A DNA stretch of 64,000 nt from Lucinisca nassula (GCA_963580285.1 OY757015.1:134114029-134178028); one strand, 5' to 3'. Shown: positions 44,236-55,691, counted from the stretch's first letter. A program made the numbers and translations. The notes: generated from the sequence alone by a model not told the origin.

Positions 44236-44714
44236 GTTTGTTCTTTCTTTATGCTGTGACCCTTGTCAGATTTGTCAGCTTATATATTGGTCCTTGTGAT
44301 CTTAGAAACTACAGCGACTAGAACTGTTAAATTTTGCATAATATTTTCTCTTGAAATGCAGACAATAGTAAATGCAAGTAATAATAAAAAATGCATTGCT
44401 TTATTATGTCATTATACAGCTACTTTAATTAAGCAATGTTCTATGACAGCCTATTCTATGTTTGTTGTTTCCAGGTAAAATTGTTCCAAATTGCAAAAAA
44501 CTTTGAATTTTTATTATTCAGCAAAGACAAGCAGTTTCATCTTTGGATATGATAAATTATACTATATTTGTTGAAATGCAATAGTTATTCTCAGTGGACT
44601 AAATGGAAAGTTTATATGGAAAGGTTCAGTGCTACTAACAAACTTTCATATCCACTAAAAGGGGATGGCACTGGTCGGAGGTATACTTGCCCCACTGGAC
44701 ACTTTCTCTAGTAT

Positions 44715-44902
44715 ATAGCAGGAGTCCATTTCAAACTTTAGGGGTGTCAGGTTGTGTTTTCTTCAAAATTCATTTGGAAAATGGCTAAACTTTTTGCAAA
44801 TAGTGTAGGCCCTGATCAGATGCAGCTAAACGCGGCATCTGATCTGGGCCTGCACTGTTTGCCAAGGTACCCGGTTACGCGTTTCGGTACAAAATTGGTT
44901 AA
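44715..44902. mobile_element. MITE (TAACCCATTTTG type) right part, with cassette P
   Basis: gcaggagtccatttcaaact ... ggtacaaaattggtta. The cassette is at 44797-44863. Its left part lies at about 42630-42666, on the other side of the inserted tandem element. Confidence 0.68.
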
Positions 44903-45036
44903 AATACCCTTAAACCGACATTATGATATAACGGTAATACTCACTTCAACGACAGGTTCGGCCAAATGAATCCTTGGTACAAGATGGATTAATGAAGATA
45001 TTCATGAAGATTAAATTTGTTACTCCTAAAAAAACA

Positions 45037-45205
45037 GAAGCCTCCGTGGTGAAGTGGTTACGCTTTTCGCCTTGTAAACCAGGGGTCGCAGGATCGATCC
45101 CGGGCTTCTCCAGACTTTCGGATGAGTCTTTAAACCGAGGTCCCGTCTCCGTATGACCTTAGCTGTTGGTGGGACGTAAAACTCAAACACTCACTCACTC
45201 ACTCC
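45037..45205 (+). repeat. SINE C copy
   Basis: gaagcctccgtggtgaagtg gttacgc (tRNA-like A box), ggatcgatcccgggcttctc (B box), then gacgtaaaactcaaacactc and an (actc)n tail. Confidence 0.82.
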
Positions 45206-45255
45206 TAAAAAAACAAATTTGGTGATTCTAAAAAATGCCCGCAACATTTATTTAT

Positions 45256-45523
45256 GCCACCCACCCATCGGGGCTTGAAGAAATAGATTGGGCTTCATGA
45301 TGCTTCCACGCAGAGCTGAAATTGACCGCACAGGAGTACTGGTAGACCGCTTAGAGGTTCTAAGCCTGTTTAGGCAAAGTGGTGCAAGTCATACTGTTTA
45401 TGCAAATAAACCCTATTGGTTTCATTGGGTGGCAGGGCTTGAGATGTCATTTCATCTCAATGTCGTGTAAAAGTCTCCAAAATGACCTATATAGTGTTAA
45501 TGGGGATGTTAACCCTCAAACAA
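45256..45523 (+). repeat. SINE B copy
   Basis: ccacccatcggggcttgaag ... ggggatgttaaccctcaaac; a short internal deletion near aagtctccaaaatg. Confidence 0.78.
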
Positions 45524-45584
45524 CATTGGTTTATTGGAGTGGAGTTATTGAGAGAAAATGGTCTTTATTACCTAGAATCCCCTG

Positions 45585-45965
45585 TGGTGTAGTTGTTATG
45601 TTATTGCCTCAAAAACCAGGGGTAGTGGGTTTGATCCAGAGCTTCAGGGGCCAGTTGTTCAAAGCATCGTTAGCTTAACGAGCTCGTTAGTGGTCATATT
45701 GTTAAGTCTTCTAGCAAGTTTAATATTTAAAATTTTGGTATTTTTGCTGAAAAAATACGAGCAGCAGCTGCTCACATTTTTTCAGCAAATTTCAGCATAT
45801 TTGCCATATTTAATGATCAAAGTTTTAACGATACGTTAACTAATGACGTCGTTAGTTTTGAACAACTGGCCCCAGACTTTTGGATGAGTCTAAACAGAGG
45901 ATCCCTCTCCATTTGACCTTTGCTGCTGGTGGACTATAAATTCAAACACACCTTTAGTACCTGTT
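45585..45965 (+). repeat. SINE C interrupted by MITE C
   Basis: Left part ccctgtggtgtagttgttat ... gtttgatccagagcttcag; right part cagacttttggatgagtcta ... aattcaaacaca. MITE C lies between, with CAG repeated on both sides. Confidence 0.72.
45647..45873. mobile_element. MITE C nested in SINE C, CAG duplicated
   Basis: Ends GGGGCCAGTTGTTCAAAGC / TTTTGAACAACTGGCCCC. The CAG before and after is a candidate 3-bp duplication. The inner palindrome is acgagcagcagctgctcaca. Confidence 0.8.
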
Positions 45966-46085
45966 ATACTACTCCTAATTGAGATTCTTTATAGCATCAA
46001 ATTCATTAAACAACAAAAGGTTTGGGATCAAATTATGTCATTATAATGTGGGTCCTCTGTATTTGATAGGTATTTTTGCTTGCAG

Positions 46086-46161
46086 GAAAAGGCCAAGGAG
46101 GAGGCTGGAATGCAGGAGGTGGAGGTGGAAGAAAAAGAAGGAGGGGGCCATTTGATGAGGG
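46086..46161 (+). CDS. Exon h: Gly-rich and Arg-rich segment
   Basis: Acceptor gcttgcag, donor GGGgtagga. It encodes GKGQGGGWNAGGGGGRKRRR then GPFDE. Glycine-rich and basic, typical of the disordered tails of RNA-binding proteins. Phase matches exons g and i. Confidence 0.78.
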
Positions 46162-46613
46162 GTAGGAACATGGTTTTCTCTTTTCTATATGGACTGTCTC
46201 AAGAGTAAAGGTCCTTTAAAATACCTGTGAGCCAGGCCATCAGGATGACACATCCGTGTGAAATAGTGCATGTCAATAGGGGTCAACTCTTAAAAGAAAG
46301 AATTTGCTCCTAAGAGTAGATGCCTTTTTCCATGGGACAGAGTTTACAGAAAAGTGAATAGGAAGTCCTGAAATTTGTCTCCCTTTGAAACTGCCAGATG
46401 CACCCATTCACCTTAAGGATAGACCTTCAAGGGAGACAGCTCTTGCCAAAAATAGTAGTATTACTATAACCTTAGTAATGAGGGGTCTACTCTTGAAGGA
46501 AAGAATTTGGTGGTTAACTGCTTGGATGGTTCAAGCCTGTTTAGGAACAATGAACTAAGTACTGGTTAACTGCTTGGATGGTTTAAGCCTGTTTAGGAAC
46601 ATTGAAATAAATA

Positions 46614-46819
46614 CAGTGAAATTCCGCTATTAAGACCACCTAAAATTAGGACTAATTCTGCTTTAAAAACCTTATTTTGAAGGGTACACTTAATTTTTCT
46701 TTGTATTTTCTGCCTACAATGTCCTCTGGTCAGGGACCACCTTTGGGACTGTTCAAAAGTGGTCTTTAAGACCACTTTTGAACAGTCCCAAAGGTGGTCT
46801 TAATATAGGAATTTTATTG
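46614..46819. mobile_element. MITE T copy
   Basis: cagtgaaattccgctattaa gaccacc ... ggtggtcttaatataggaat. A perfect inner palindrome of about 60 bp, cacctttgggactgttcaaa agtggtctttaagaccactt, lies at 46739-46798. Confidence 0.78.
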
Positions 46820-47104
46820 TACTGATTATCTGCTCGGATGGTTTAAGCGTGTTTAGGAACAGTGAAGGTAACTGACCAGCCAGATATGCCCTAAGCTGTT
46901 GACAGGGCCATACAACCACAACACAACAAAGAGTGGCTTAGTCAACAGGAAAGTCTGCAGGAAGTTCCAAAGATGTGTCAATCTTACATTGAATTGAAGG
47001 AAGATTTGTCAGGTGTACCTTTTCTCATTGTCGTTGGCATAAAATCAGGCCTCATATTTTTCAGGCATTTGCAGGATTTCAGGCTTTTAGAGCTTGATTT
47101 TTTT

Positions 47105-49777
47105 AGCTCACCGTCACGTAGTGACGAGGTGAGCTTTTGGGATCACTTTTTGTCCGTCGTCCGTCGTGCGTCCGTGCGTCCGTCCGTGCGTCCGTCCGTC
47201 CGTAAACAATTTCTTTAAACGCCATCTCCTCCTAAACCACTGATCAGATTTTGACCAAACTTCACAGGAATGATCCTTAGGTGGTCCCCTTTCAAAGTTG
47301 TTCAAATGGTTCCGGTCCGTTGCACACCTAGGTCACAGGAGCCAAAAATAGATTTTTTTCACCAAAAACATAAAAAATCTTCTTCTCTGAAACCGCAAGG
47401 CCCAGGTCTTTGATATTTGGTATAAAGCTTCATCTAGTGGACCCCTACCAAGATTGAACAAATTATAGTGCTGGGGCCAAAAATGCCCCCGCCCTTGGGC
47501 CTTTTGGTTTTACATAGGCTTATATAGGGAAAATCTTTAAAAATCTTCTTCTCTGAAACCACAAGGCCCAGGACTTTGATATTTGGTATGAAGCATCATC
47601 TAGTGGACCCCTTCCAAGATTGTTCAAATTTTAGTGCTGGGACAAAAAATGCCCCCGCCACGGGGCCCTTTGGTTTTACATAGGCTTATATAGGGAAAAT
47701 CTTTAAAAATCTTCTTCTCTGAAACCACAAGGCCCAGGTCTTTGATATTTGGTATGAAGCTTCATCCAGTGGACCCCTACCAAGATTGTTCAAATTATAT
47801 TGCTGGGACCAAAAATGCTCCCGCCCCGGGGCCCTTTGGTTTTACATAGGCTTATATAGGGAAAATCTTTAAAAATCTTCTTCTCTGAAACCACAAGGCC
47901 CAGGACTTTGATATTTGGTATGAAGCTTCATCTAGTGGACCCCTACCAAGATTGTTCAAATTATAGTGCTGGGACAAAAAATGCCCCCGCCAAGGGGCCC
48001 TTTGGTTTTACATAGGCTTATATAGGGAAAATCTTTAAAAATCTTCTTCTCTGAAACCACAAGGCCCAGGACTTTGATATTTGGTATGAAGCTTCATCTA
48101 GTGGACCCCTACCAAGATTGTTCAAATTTTAGTGCTGGGACAAAAAATGCCCCCGCCACGGGGCCCTTTGGTTTGACATTGGCTTATATGGGGAAAATCT
48201 TTAAAAATCTTCTTCTCTGAAACCACAAGGCCCATGTCTTTGATATTTGGTATGAAGCTTCATCTAGTGGACCCCTACCAAGATTGTTCAAATTATATTG
48301 CTGGGGCCAAAAATGCCCCCGCCCCGGGGCTCTTTGGTTTTACATAGGCTTATATAGGGAAAATCTTTAAAAATCTTCTTCTCTGAAACCACAAGGCCCA
48401 GGACTTTGATATTTGGTATGAAGCTTCATCTAGTAGACCCCTACCAAGATTGTTCAAATTATAGTGCTTGGACAAAAAATGCCCCCGCCACGGGGCCCTT
48501 TGGTTTTACATAGGCTTATATAGGGAAAATCTTTAAAAATCTTCTTCTCTGAAACCACAAGGCCCAGGTCTTTGATATTTGGTATGAAGCTTCATCTAGT
48601 GGACCCCTACCAAGATTGTTCATATTATAGTGCTGGGGCCAAAAATGCCCCCGCCCCGGGGCCCTTTGGTTTTACATAGGCTTATATAGGGAAAATCTTT
48701 AAAAATTTTCTTCTCTGAAACCACAAGGCCCAGGACTTTGATATTTGGTATGAAGCTTCATCTAGTGGACCCCTACCAAGATTGTTCAAATTTTAGTGCT
48801 GGGACAAAAAATGCCCCCGCCACGGGGCCCTTTGGTTTTACATTGGCTTATATAGGGAAAATCTTTAAAAATCTTCTTCTCTGAAACCACAAGGCCCAGG
48901 TCTTTGATATTTGGTATGAAGCTTCATCTAGTGGACCCCTACCAAGATTGTTCAAATTATAGTGCTGGGGCAAAAAAAGCCCCCACCCCGGGGCCCTTTG
49001 GTTTTACATAGGCTTATATAGGGAAAATCTTTAAAAATCTTCTTCTCTGAAACCACAAGGCCCAGGACTTTGATATTTGGTATGAAGCTTCATCTAGTGG
49101 ACCCCTACCAAGATTGTTCAAATTATAGTGCTTGGACAAAAAATGCCCCCGCCACGGGGCCCTTTGGTTTGACATTGGCTTATATAGGGAAAATCTTTAA
49201 AAATCTTCTTCCCTGAAACCACAAGGCCCAGGTCTTTGATATTTGGTATGAAGCTTCATCTAGTGGACCCCTACCAAGATTGTTCAAATTATAGTGCTGG
49301 GGCCAAAAATGCCCCCGCCCCAGGGCCCTTTGGTTTTACATAGGCTTATATAGGGAAAATCTTTAAAAATCTTCTTCTCTGAAACCACAAGGCCCAGGAC
49401 TTTGATATTTGGTATGAAGCTTCATCTAGTGGACCCCTACCAAGATTGTTCAAATTATAGTGCTGGGGCAAAAAATGCCCCCGTCCGGGGCCCTTTGGTT
49501 TTACATTGGCTTATATAGGCAAAATCTTTAAAAAATCTTCTTCTCTGAAAACGCTAGGCCCAGGTCTTTGATATTTGATGTGTAGCTTCATCTAGTGGAC
49601 CTTTGCCAAAATTGTTCAAATTATAGCCTTTGTTGATGTTTGGTATGAAGCTTCACCTTTAAGACCTCCCTCAACATTATGCACATTAAAGCCCTGGGGC
49701 CAATAACGGTCCTCTCTGGGGCCCACTTGTTACACTATGGATCAGGTGAGCGATCCAGGGCCATCATGGCCCTCTTG
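47105..49777 (+). mobile_element. Hairpin/tandem-core element 4 with regular 166-bp array
   Basis: The 5' hairpin is AGCTCACCGTCACGTAGTGA CGAGGTGAGCT at 47105-47135. Next are cgtccgtgcgtccgtccg, the array (47420-49500) and a 3' end caggtgagcgatccagggcc atcatggccctcttg. The host sequence (ggcttttagagcttgatttt ... cttgatctcaggcatttaga) is found uninterrupted at 23580-23625, so insertion is proven within a T-tract. Confidence 0.82.
47422..49579 (+). repeat. 166-bp tandem array, 13 evenly spaced units, two alternating types
   Basis: The word (t)atgaagcttcatctag recurs at 47422, 47588, 47754, 47920, 48086, 48252, 48418, 48584, 48750, 48916, 49082, 49248 and 49414, exactly 166 bp apart. Units alternate between type A (aggtctttg, then ggggccaaaaatg) and type B (aggactttg, then gggacaaaaaatg), with one B-B step at 47920/48086. 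Confidence 0.92.
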
Positions 49778-49839
49778 TTTCTTGATCTCAGGCATTTAGA
49801 TTTTGATTTTTGTGCCTATAATTTGTTTAAAAAACTATT

Positions 49840-50090
49840 TAATGTTTATCCTGCTGAATAAATTTATTAACCCACACCCATTTCTGACTAGAAGTCAACC
49901 AAATTACTTTATATTTTCATAAACTGCATTACAAACAGTGTAGAACCTGATCAGATGGCTTCTTCAGAAGCCATCTGATCTGGATCTACACTGTTTGCAA
50001 AGGTTGAAGAAGCCATCTGATCAGGATCTACACTGTTTGCAAAGGTAATAGTTGTTTCTTGTTCAGCAGGATAAGGGTAGAAACTGCAAA
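49840..50090. mobile_element. TTAA-type MITE with cassette P and a duplicated arm
   Basis: tttatcctgctgaataaatt ... cagcaggataagggta. The full cassette (49933-49998) is followed by an extra half copy (gaagccatctgatcaggatc, 50007-50040). Confidence 0.7.
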
Positions 50091-50410
50091 ATCGGACCTT
50101 TCAGGCATGGAAAAAGCGTGGTCAGTATGAAGCCTGTGAAATGCGGGAATCATGCTACTACGCAAACAGTCCCCACAAAGTTACTTCTTACAGAACTTCC
50201 CACCTGCTATGGCTTATGTGACACCCTGACTCTGTACAAAATCCAGTTACCAGTTATTTATAACTTCGGTACATTACAGAACGCTGTGTAAAATGTAAAA
50301 TCTGGACTCAACTGTGTATTGGGTCAGTGGCAGACAGTGTTTACCCAGATCAGTTGCTGCATAACACAGTATCTGATCAGGGTCTATACTGTTTGCATAA
50401 TTACTGGAAT

Positions 50411-50648
50411 TCAAGGGGAATGGATACACCTTTAGGGAAGGCAACTCTTGCAAAAGTATTTTTGTCTCCCATGTTAGGGGCCAACTCTTAAAGGAAAGAA
50501 TTTGCTCCTGAGGAGCAAATTCTTTCCTTTCAGAGTTGACCCCTTTTTCCATTGGAGAGAGTTAATAGAAAAGCGCACAGGAAGTCCCGAAATGTGTCTT
50601 CCCTTAAAAAATGGCGGAAAATCTGCCAGGTGTTCCAATGCCCTAAAG
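50411..50648. mobile_element. MITE G copy
   Basis: caaggggaatggatacacct ... ccaggtgttccaatgcccta. The perfect centre aaaggaaagaatttgctcct / aggagcaaattctttccttt is at 50489-50529. It ends about 97 bp before exon i. Confidence 0.72.
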
Positions 50649-50745
50649 GGTTAACAAAACAGTCCCAATACAGGACTATTTTCCCAGCGTACACTCAGAG
50701 ACAATCAACAAACCAGTGCTGTCAGTGCTTTGATTTTTGTTTCAG

Positions 50746-50841
50746 AATGGGCATGCCACCATTTCCCCAAGGAGATGGTGATCCAGTAGCTATGATGTCT
50801 ATGCTGAGGTCTACCCTATCTAGGATGGAAGATAACTTTTA
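50746..50841 (+). CDS. Exon i: Met/Pro-rich segment with short helix
   Basis: Acceptor ttgtttcag, donor TTTAgtaagt. It encodes MGMPPFPQGDGDPVAMMSML then RSTLSRMEDNF. If the donor were ignored the frame would stop at once (TTT TAG), but splicing joins TA to the T of the next exon as a Tyr codon. Confidence 0.82.
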
Positions 50842-50876
50842 GTAAGTCTGAACCAGGGACCAGTTGTTCAAAACTT

Positions 50877-51248
50877 CAGTGTAACTTCGATGGCTCAAAC
50901 CCCGATGACTCGCTTACCATGGATGAGTCGAATCTGTTCTTTAGTCCGCACAGAATTCCTCCAAATATCATATAGGGATAATATAGGAAGATTTTCTTCT
51001 TTTATCTTGCAAATGTATGCTTTTATCTTGCAAATGTATGCTGGGTGTACTCATTAGAATCGCCTCTATGAGGCGATTCTAATGAGTACACACAGCATAC
51101 ATCTTTAATATAGAACACTGAAAAGAAATCTCACAATTATCTCCCTTATGCCTCCTGGTTTGGCACTGAACCTCCGCGGCTAGAACTACCGCTGTTTCGA
51201 ACCAATTTTCATGGTCCCAAAGGGGTTCGAGCCATCAAAGTTTGACTG
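50877..51248. mobile_element. MITE (CAGTGTAACTTCGATGGC) with central palindrome
   Basis: Ends cagtgtaacttcgatggctc and gagccatcaaagtttgactg. The centre tgtactcattagaatcgcct / aggcgattctaatgagtaca is at 51045-51092. It is inserted in a MITE C fragment. Confidence 0.7.
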
Positions 51249-51344
51249 TAACTACTTTGTCAGTTAACATTGAGCATTACCGTAAAAACCCTAAAAAATC
51301 GGTCACCTTGAGGACTTTATGTAATTCTCCTAAAATCTTGTTTG

Positions 51345-51482
51345 TTTCACCATCCTGCTAGGAGTCAGAAATGTGCAAACAGAATGGCAGACAGTGTAGA
51401 CCCTGATCAGACTTCAGGAGCAGTCTGATCTGGGTCTGCACTGTTTGCTTAGACCTATCTGTCCCAATATTTAGGATCATTA
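51345..51482. mobile_element. MITE with cassette P, inverted copy of 29235
   Basis: tcctgctaggagtcagaaat ... ctgtcccaatatttaggatc. The cassette is at 51390-51451. Confidence 0.62.
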
Positions 51483-51566
51483 TTGGTAAATATAGCATAT
51501 ACACTATAAGTTTTGCTTGAAAGAGTTTAAGGATGACAAAAAATAGGGATCTGGTTTTCTAGCCGT

Positions 51567-51968
51567 TTGTTGGTGCAGCCATTTATATTTGTGGCCAAGT
51601 CCAGTGTCAAAAGTAATTTACAAGTGGGCCCCATCAAGCGATTTTGGTACTTATCGCCTATGCAAGCAGCGAAGGTTCGGGCGAGCCTGCGCATCAGCGC
51701 AGTCTCGCCAGAACCATTGCTGCTCGCTCATACAAGCAGTGAATCAAGAGGAACCTTCAGACAGAAAGCCATATCCCTGGCCCCTCTGAATGGCTGGGCA
51801 TGCTCAGTTAAAATTTGTCAGGACGGAATGCTCGAAGACACAAATTCGCTTTTCGGGGCTCAAGTTATGTTTGGCCTTCACAGACGTGACATAGCCTCAG
51901 GTGGAATTCATGTTGTGACACTTCATGGTAATACACCAGCTGAAGATAGTTCAGTCACATCAGATTAA
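51567..51968 (+). other. 133-codon open frame of unknown nature (likely repeat-derived)
   Basis: The frame contains PMQAAKVRASLRISAVSPEP then LLLAHTSSESRGTFRQKAIS and LAPLNGWACSVKICQDGMLE. GC content is higher than the surroundings. I have a vague memory of similar peptides in predicted mollusc proteins from repeated DNA, but that is not evidence. No known domain, no good start context and no splice sites matching the host gene frame. It lies inside intron 9. Confidence 0.35.
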
Positions 51969-52488
51969 CGAAATGAACCCACTATGAACCCCACTATTAG
52001 AAGAAAATGAAATTATACGGGGTATTAATAATTTTCCTTACTTTTGCACAAAAAACATAGATTGTGGGTATTCACTGAGGCGGTTCTAACAAGCACCCGC
52101 AGTCTATATTTGAACTTGAAATAAGAAAAATAGCAAACATTTCCATCCGAAAAAAAATGCTAATTTTAGAGATAGGAGAGGTTCCATTTTAGCACACAGA
52201 TGTGCTATCATAGTGAGCATATTGCCTTTCTGATTGTAGTTTAAGAGACTGTTCTGCTATAAACAGCAAGGGACTGACAGTCAGGCCTGGTGGCTCACTT
52301 GGATGCGCATTTCGTTGTTATCAGTTGGGCTAACTAATCAGAGCTGAACAGATAATTGATTATCAGTCCTGCCATTGTGATTGATAATTGATTAGCAATC
52401 ACTGAAGATTTGGTCATGAATTTACCTTTCCAGCTTACTGTCTGAGCATGGCTGTTACCATATGTTATAATTTATCAAATTTGTTGGA

Positions 52489-52801
52489 CGGCCCCCACCC
52501 ATTCAGGCTTGAAGAAATAAATGGGCTTTAGGTGCTTCCATGCAGAGCTGAAACCGACCCACACACGAGTACTGGTAAACTGCTTAGAGAATCTAAGCCT
52601 GCCCGGGCAAAGTAGTGCGAGTCGGACCATCCATGCTTTTAAACCCTATTGGTTTCATTGGGCGGCAGGGCTTGAGATGTTATTTCATCTCAACATCGGG
52701 TAAAAGTTCCACAAAATTGGAAGCGACATCTCCAAATGACCATTACAGTGCTGACGGAGACGTTAAACCTCAAATCAAACAAAGCAAACAAACTAACAAA
52801 C
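52489..52801 (+). repeat. SINE B copy
   Basis: cggcccccacccattcaggc ... aacctcaaatcaaacaaagc. Confidence 0.82.
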
Positions 52802-53353
52802 AGACAGGCCTTAGCAAATAGTGTAGACCCAGATGAGATGCCACAGGTCTGCAGTTTGCCACTCATCCAGCTATTATTGACCCAACATAGGGTTACTGGT
52901 ACTTAATTGTACTTGTTAAAAGTATAGAACAGGTATAATAAGTAGTTGAGGTGTCTGAATACTCAACATAAATATGGTATTGTAGCAGATGCAGAAATAA
53001 AACTTGAGAAGTCGATTGGGGGTCAATCGCAAATATCCACACTTTTTAAGTAAGGTCCAAGCAATGTGGGCAAAATTTATAGCAATATCTTTTCCGCACC
53101 CCTATGGAGGGCGATCCGAAAATCAGAATGAAAAACACATTACATATGTAATGTCTAATTTGAAGCCAAAACGTTGAAAATTGACTTTGTAATGGCCATT
53201 TTTTGTGAATTTGACCTTGACCTTTGACCCCAGAGGTCAGCATCTGAAACCTAATGTGTACTCTACAAATCCTAGGCAACCATCCTGTCAAATGTGAACA
53301 CTGTTCGGCAACTGTTGTTGGAGGAGTTCACATTACGAGGAACTTTACACTAA

Positions 53354-53399
53354 TGGACAGACAGACAGATGGACAGAGACAGACAGACAGACAGACAGG
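53354..53399. repeat. (GACA)n microsatellite
   Basis: gacagacagatggacagaga cagacagacagacagaca. Confidence 0.9.
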
Positions 53400-53501
53400 A
53401 CCTATCACAGTATATCTGTCTTTTCTACGAAATGTGCATTATTATCAAATCAGTTGCTATAATAATTTCTGGGAATTTGTCAAACAGTCAAGCGATTACC
53501 A

Positions 53502-53715
53502 ATTAACCCTTATCATGCTGTTCACGACAACCCCTATCTTTGTAAACAGTGTAGATCCAGATCAGATGGCTTCTGAAGAAGCCATCTGATCAGGATCTAC
53601 ACTGTTTGGCATTCAATTTATGAATTTGTAGCAATAAATTACATCAAGTAATTTGATTGGTTGATAAACAGAAATGGGTGTGGCTTAAATGAATATTTAG
53701 CAAGATAAGAGTTAA
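53502..53715. mobile_element. TTAA-flanked MITE with cassette P
   Basis: TTAA at 53502-53505 and 53712-53715. Ends CCCTTATCATGCTG / TAGCAAGATAAGAG. The cassette at 53541-53609 is in the opposite orientation to other copies. Confidence 0.78.
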
Positions 53716-53756
53716 TCATGCTAGCCTTTATAGTATAGAATAGAATAGAATAGAAC

Positions 53757-53985
53757 GGGCCTCCGTGGTCTAATGGATAAGAGCACTGACTCTTAGTCAT
53801 TAGATCTCTCACTGCCGTGGGTTCGAGCCTTGCTCGGGTCACGTGTGAGACGCCAAGTTCTGCAACGGAAGGTCGCGTCGTTTTTCTCCGGGTACTCGGT
53901 TTTTGCCCACCTATGATTAACGATTGGCTCGATATGAGTGAAATAATCTTGAAAGGGCCGTAAAACCCAAACCAAAATAAATGAA
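53757..53985 (+). repeat. SINE D, best copy
   Basis: gcctccgtggtctaatggat aagagcactgactctta is tRNA-like, and gggttcgagccttgctcggg the B box. The body is acgccaagttctgcaacgga, ccacctatgattaacgattg and gggccgtaaaacccaaacc. It is flanked by (tagaa)n repeats. Confidence 0.82.
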
Positions 53986-54109
53986 TAGAATAGAATAGAA
54001 TATTTTTATTTGGCATACCATCTACAAAGAGGGTGTTTGCCACATGTAACAAACAACAATATATAACAATATAATATAACAATTTAGAATGCATGTATAT
54101 CGGCAAATG

Positions 54110-54800
54110 AATTATTTGAGAGCAATTTATCGCTTTTTGTAGTTAAAGCAAGAGAAAGCTCTTGCAAAAGGTTGTCCATGTATGCAAACAGGAACAACCA
54201 TTTGAATGAGTTCCCCGTCGTCTAAAATTAATCAATGCAAAAGTTAAAATGCTCTATAGTACAGTATACATGCAGACCAACAGACTATCTGACCATCAGA
54301 GCATCTGCTATAACTTACAAACCAGTTTTGTCTCGTTTTCATTAGTTGGGTTGACCAACTGAGAATATTGTAAAAGACTCTACCGAGTTTGGTCCTTGAG
54401 AATGGCAATTACTATTAAGGGTAATATTAGTAACAGTAAGACACAGGTTCAGACCAAGGGCTGGATCCAACAACATTTTTGTGGACATTGATCCAGAAAT
54501 ATTTTCCAAATTCCACTGTCAGATTGAAGAAGCTGATTTGTGAGATACTCAAACACAAACAAACTAACCAGGGACTTTTTGCCTTTGATCCAGTGTTAGA
54601 TGAGAAACCCCAAAAAGGGACACTGGCAGACAGTACAGACCGAGATCAGATGCCACATTTGCAAACAGTTCATCGATTCCTGTTAGAACTGACTCTTAAC
54701 ACCAATAAGATTGACATCAGTCCAATTTCCATAAAACTGAAATCAAGGCAGCCGACTTGAAATCTACAAATGACATGTGCTCCCGAAGCGAATGTCAGAT
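54110..54800. other. Intron 9 sequence, mostly unassigned
   Basis: Unique-looking AT-rich DNA; one worn cassette P fragment at about 54627-54672 (ggcagacagtacagaccgag). Confidence 0.5.
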
Positions 54801-54805
54801 TGAAC

Positions 54806-55016
54806 TTTACCCTTATCTTGCTGAATATTCATTTAAGCCACACCCACTTCTGTCTATCAACCAATCAAATTACTTGATGTAATTATTGCTACAAATTCAT
54901 AAACTGAATGCCAAACAGTGTAGATCCTGATCAGATGGCTTCTTCAGAAGCCATCTGATCTGGATTTACACTGTTTGCAAAGATAGGGTTGTCATGAACA
55001 GCAAGATAAGGGTTAA
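54806..55016. mobile_element. TTAA-type MITE with cassette P
   Basis: ttacccttatcttgctgaat ... aacagcaagataagggttaa. The cassette is at 54912-54979. The left target is TTAC rather than TTAA. Confidence 0.75.
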
Positions 55017-55435
55017 ACTTGTGGGGTGGAACGGTAGGCTGGATTGAGCTGAAACATCAAAGTGACATGCAGATTCTGGATTGCAAAACTGGTATTAATC
55101 GGATATCCAAGACAGCTGCAGTGGTGGTCATTTTGAAAAACTTCAAACCAAATCTGCTGCAGAATATGCAGTCAGATTATGCAAAATCTGGGTAGAAGGC
55201 ATTTGGACTACATGTAGATGCAGAATTGTTAAAATTATTCTGCTCTGATATTCAAGATTGCCATCACATTTTTGTTGCCAGAAACATGGGTTGTTGGTAC
55301 TAAAATGTATTAAAACAACCTCATATTAAAGTTACTACAGTCTGCATTGTATTAGGCCAATCTGGTACATGCTTGTAAGATTTGAAATAATTAATGTTTG
55401 CAGCAGAAATAAATAGAGGATCTTAAGTGAGTGCT

Positions 55436-55546
55436 CTTGTATTATTGAATTTATTAAACCAGGAAAAGGGATAAAATGCAAGGCTTTGCCAAGGATTTTT
55501 ATGCCTTTTCTTCAATGAGTTAATAAATTCAATAATACATGAGCAT
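55436..55546. repeat. Separate inverted repeat of about 105 bp
   Basis: tgtattattgaatttattaa accaggaaaagggataaaat pairs with atttttatgccttttcttca atgagttaataaattcaata atac. It is unlike the other palindrome families here and sits 146 bp before exon j. Confidence 0.7.
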
Positions 55547-55691
55547 AAGTGCAAGATTCTGTTTTTCATATGACATTTAAAGCGAATTTTATTCACGACT
55601 GTTTTACAAAAATGTCAATATTCTGCCATCAGTAAATGTGACGTCTTTAAAGCTGTGTTAAGAGTTAAAACATACTCTTTTTTATCTTCAG

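Larger units (their letters stand above)
42667..44713 (+). mobile_element. TA-inserted tandem element with nested element
   Basis: It starts tataccccTGACATACTATA and ends ggacactttctctag, followed by TA. Four or more units of about 170 bp carry ttgattgctcatatctctgt, catatttggtacaggatatc and taagcccctgggtgggctgt. The empty site ccttcttatatatagcagga is at 15332-15351. A second element is nested at 43840-44235. Confidence 0.7.

Noticed and set aside
45037..45115. tRNA gene gaagcctccgtggtg
   Set aside because: Repeated four times with the same non-tRNA body; it is the head of SINE C.
47422..49500. Centromeric satellite
   Set aside because: The array is bounded by element-specific 5' and 3' hairpins and has an empty site, so it is the core of a mobile element.
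53639..54106. 155-codon minus-strand open frame MPIYMHSKLLYY
   Set aside because: It runs through SINE D and (tagaa)n simple repeats; part of the peptide is the reverse translation of SINE D, also seen at 63091-63502.
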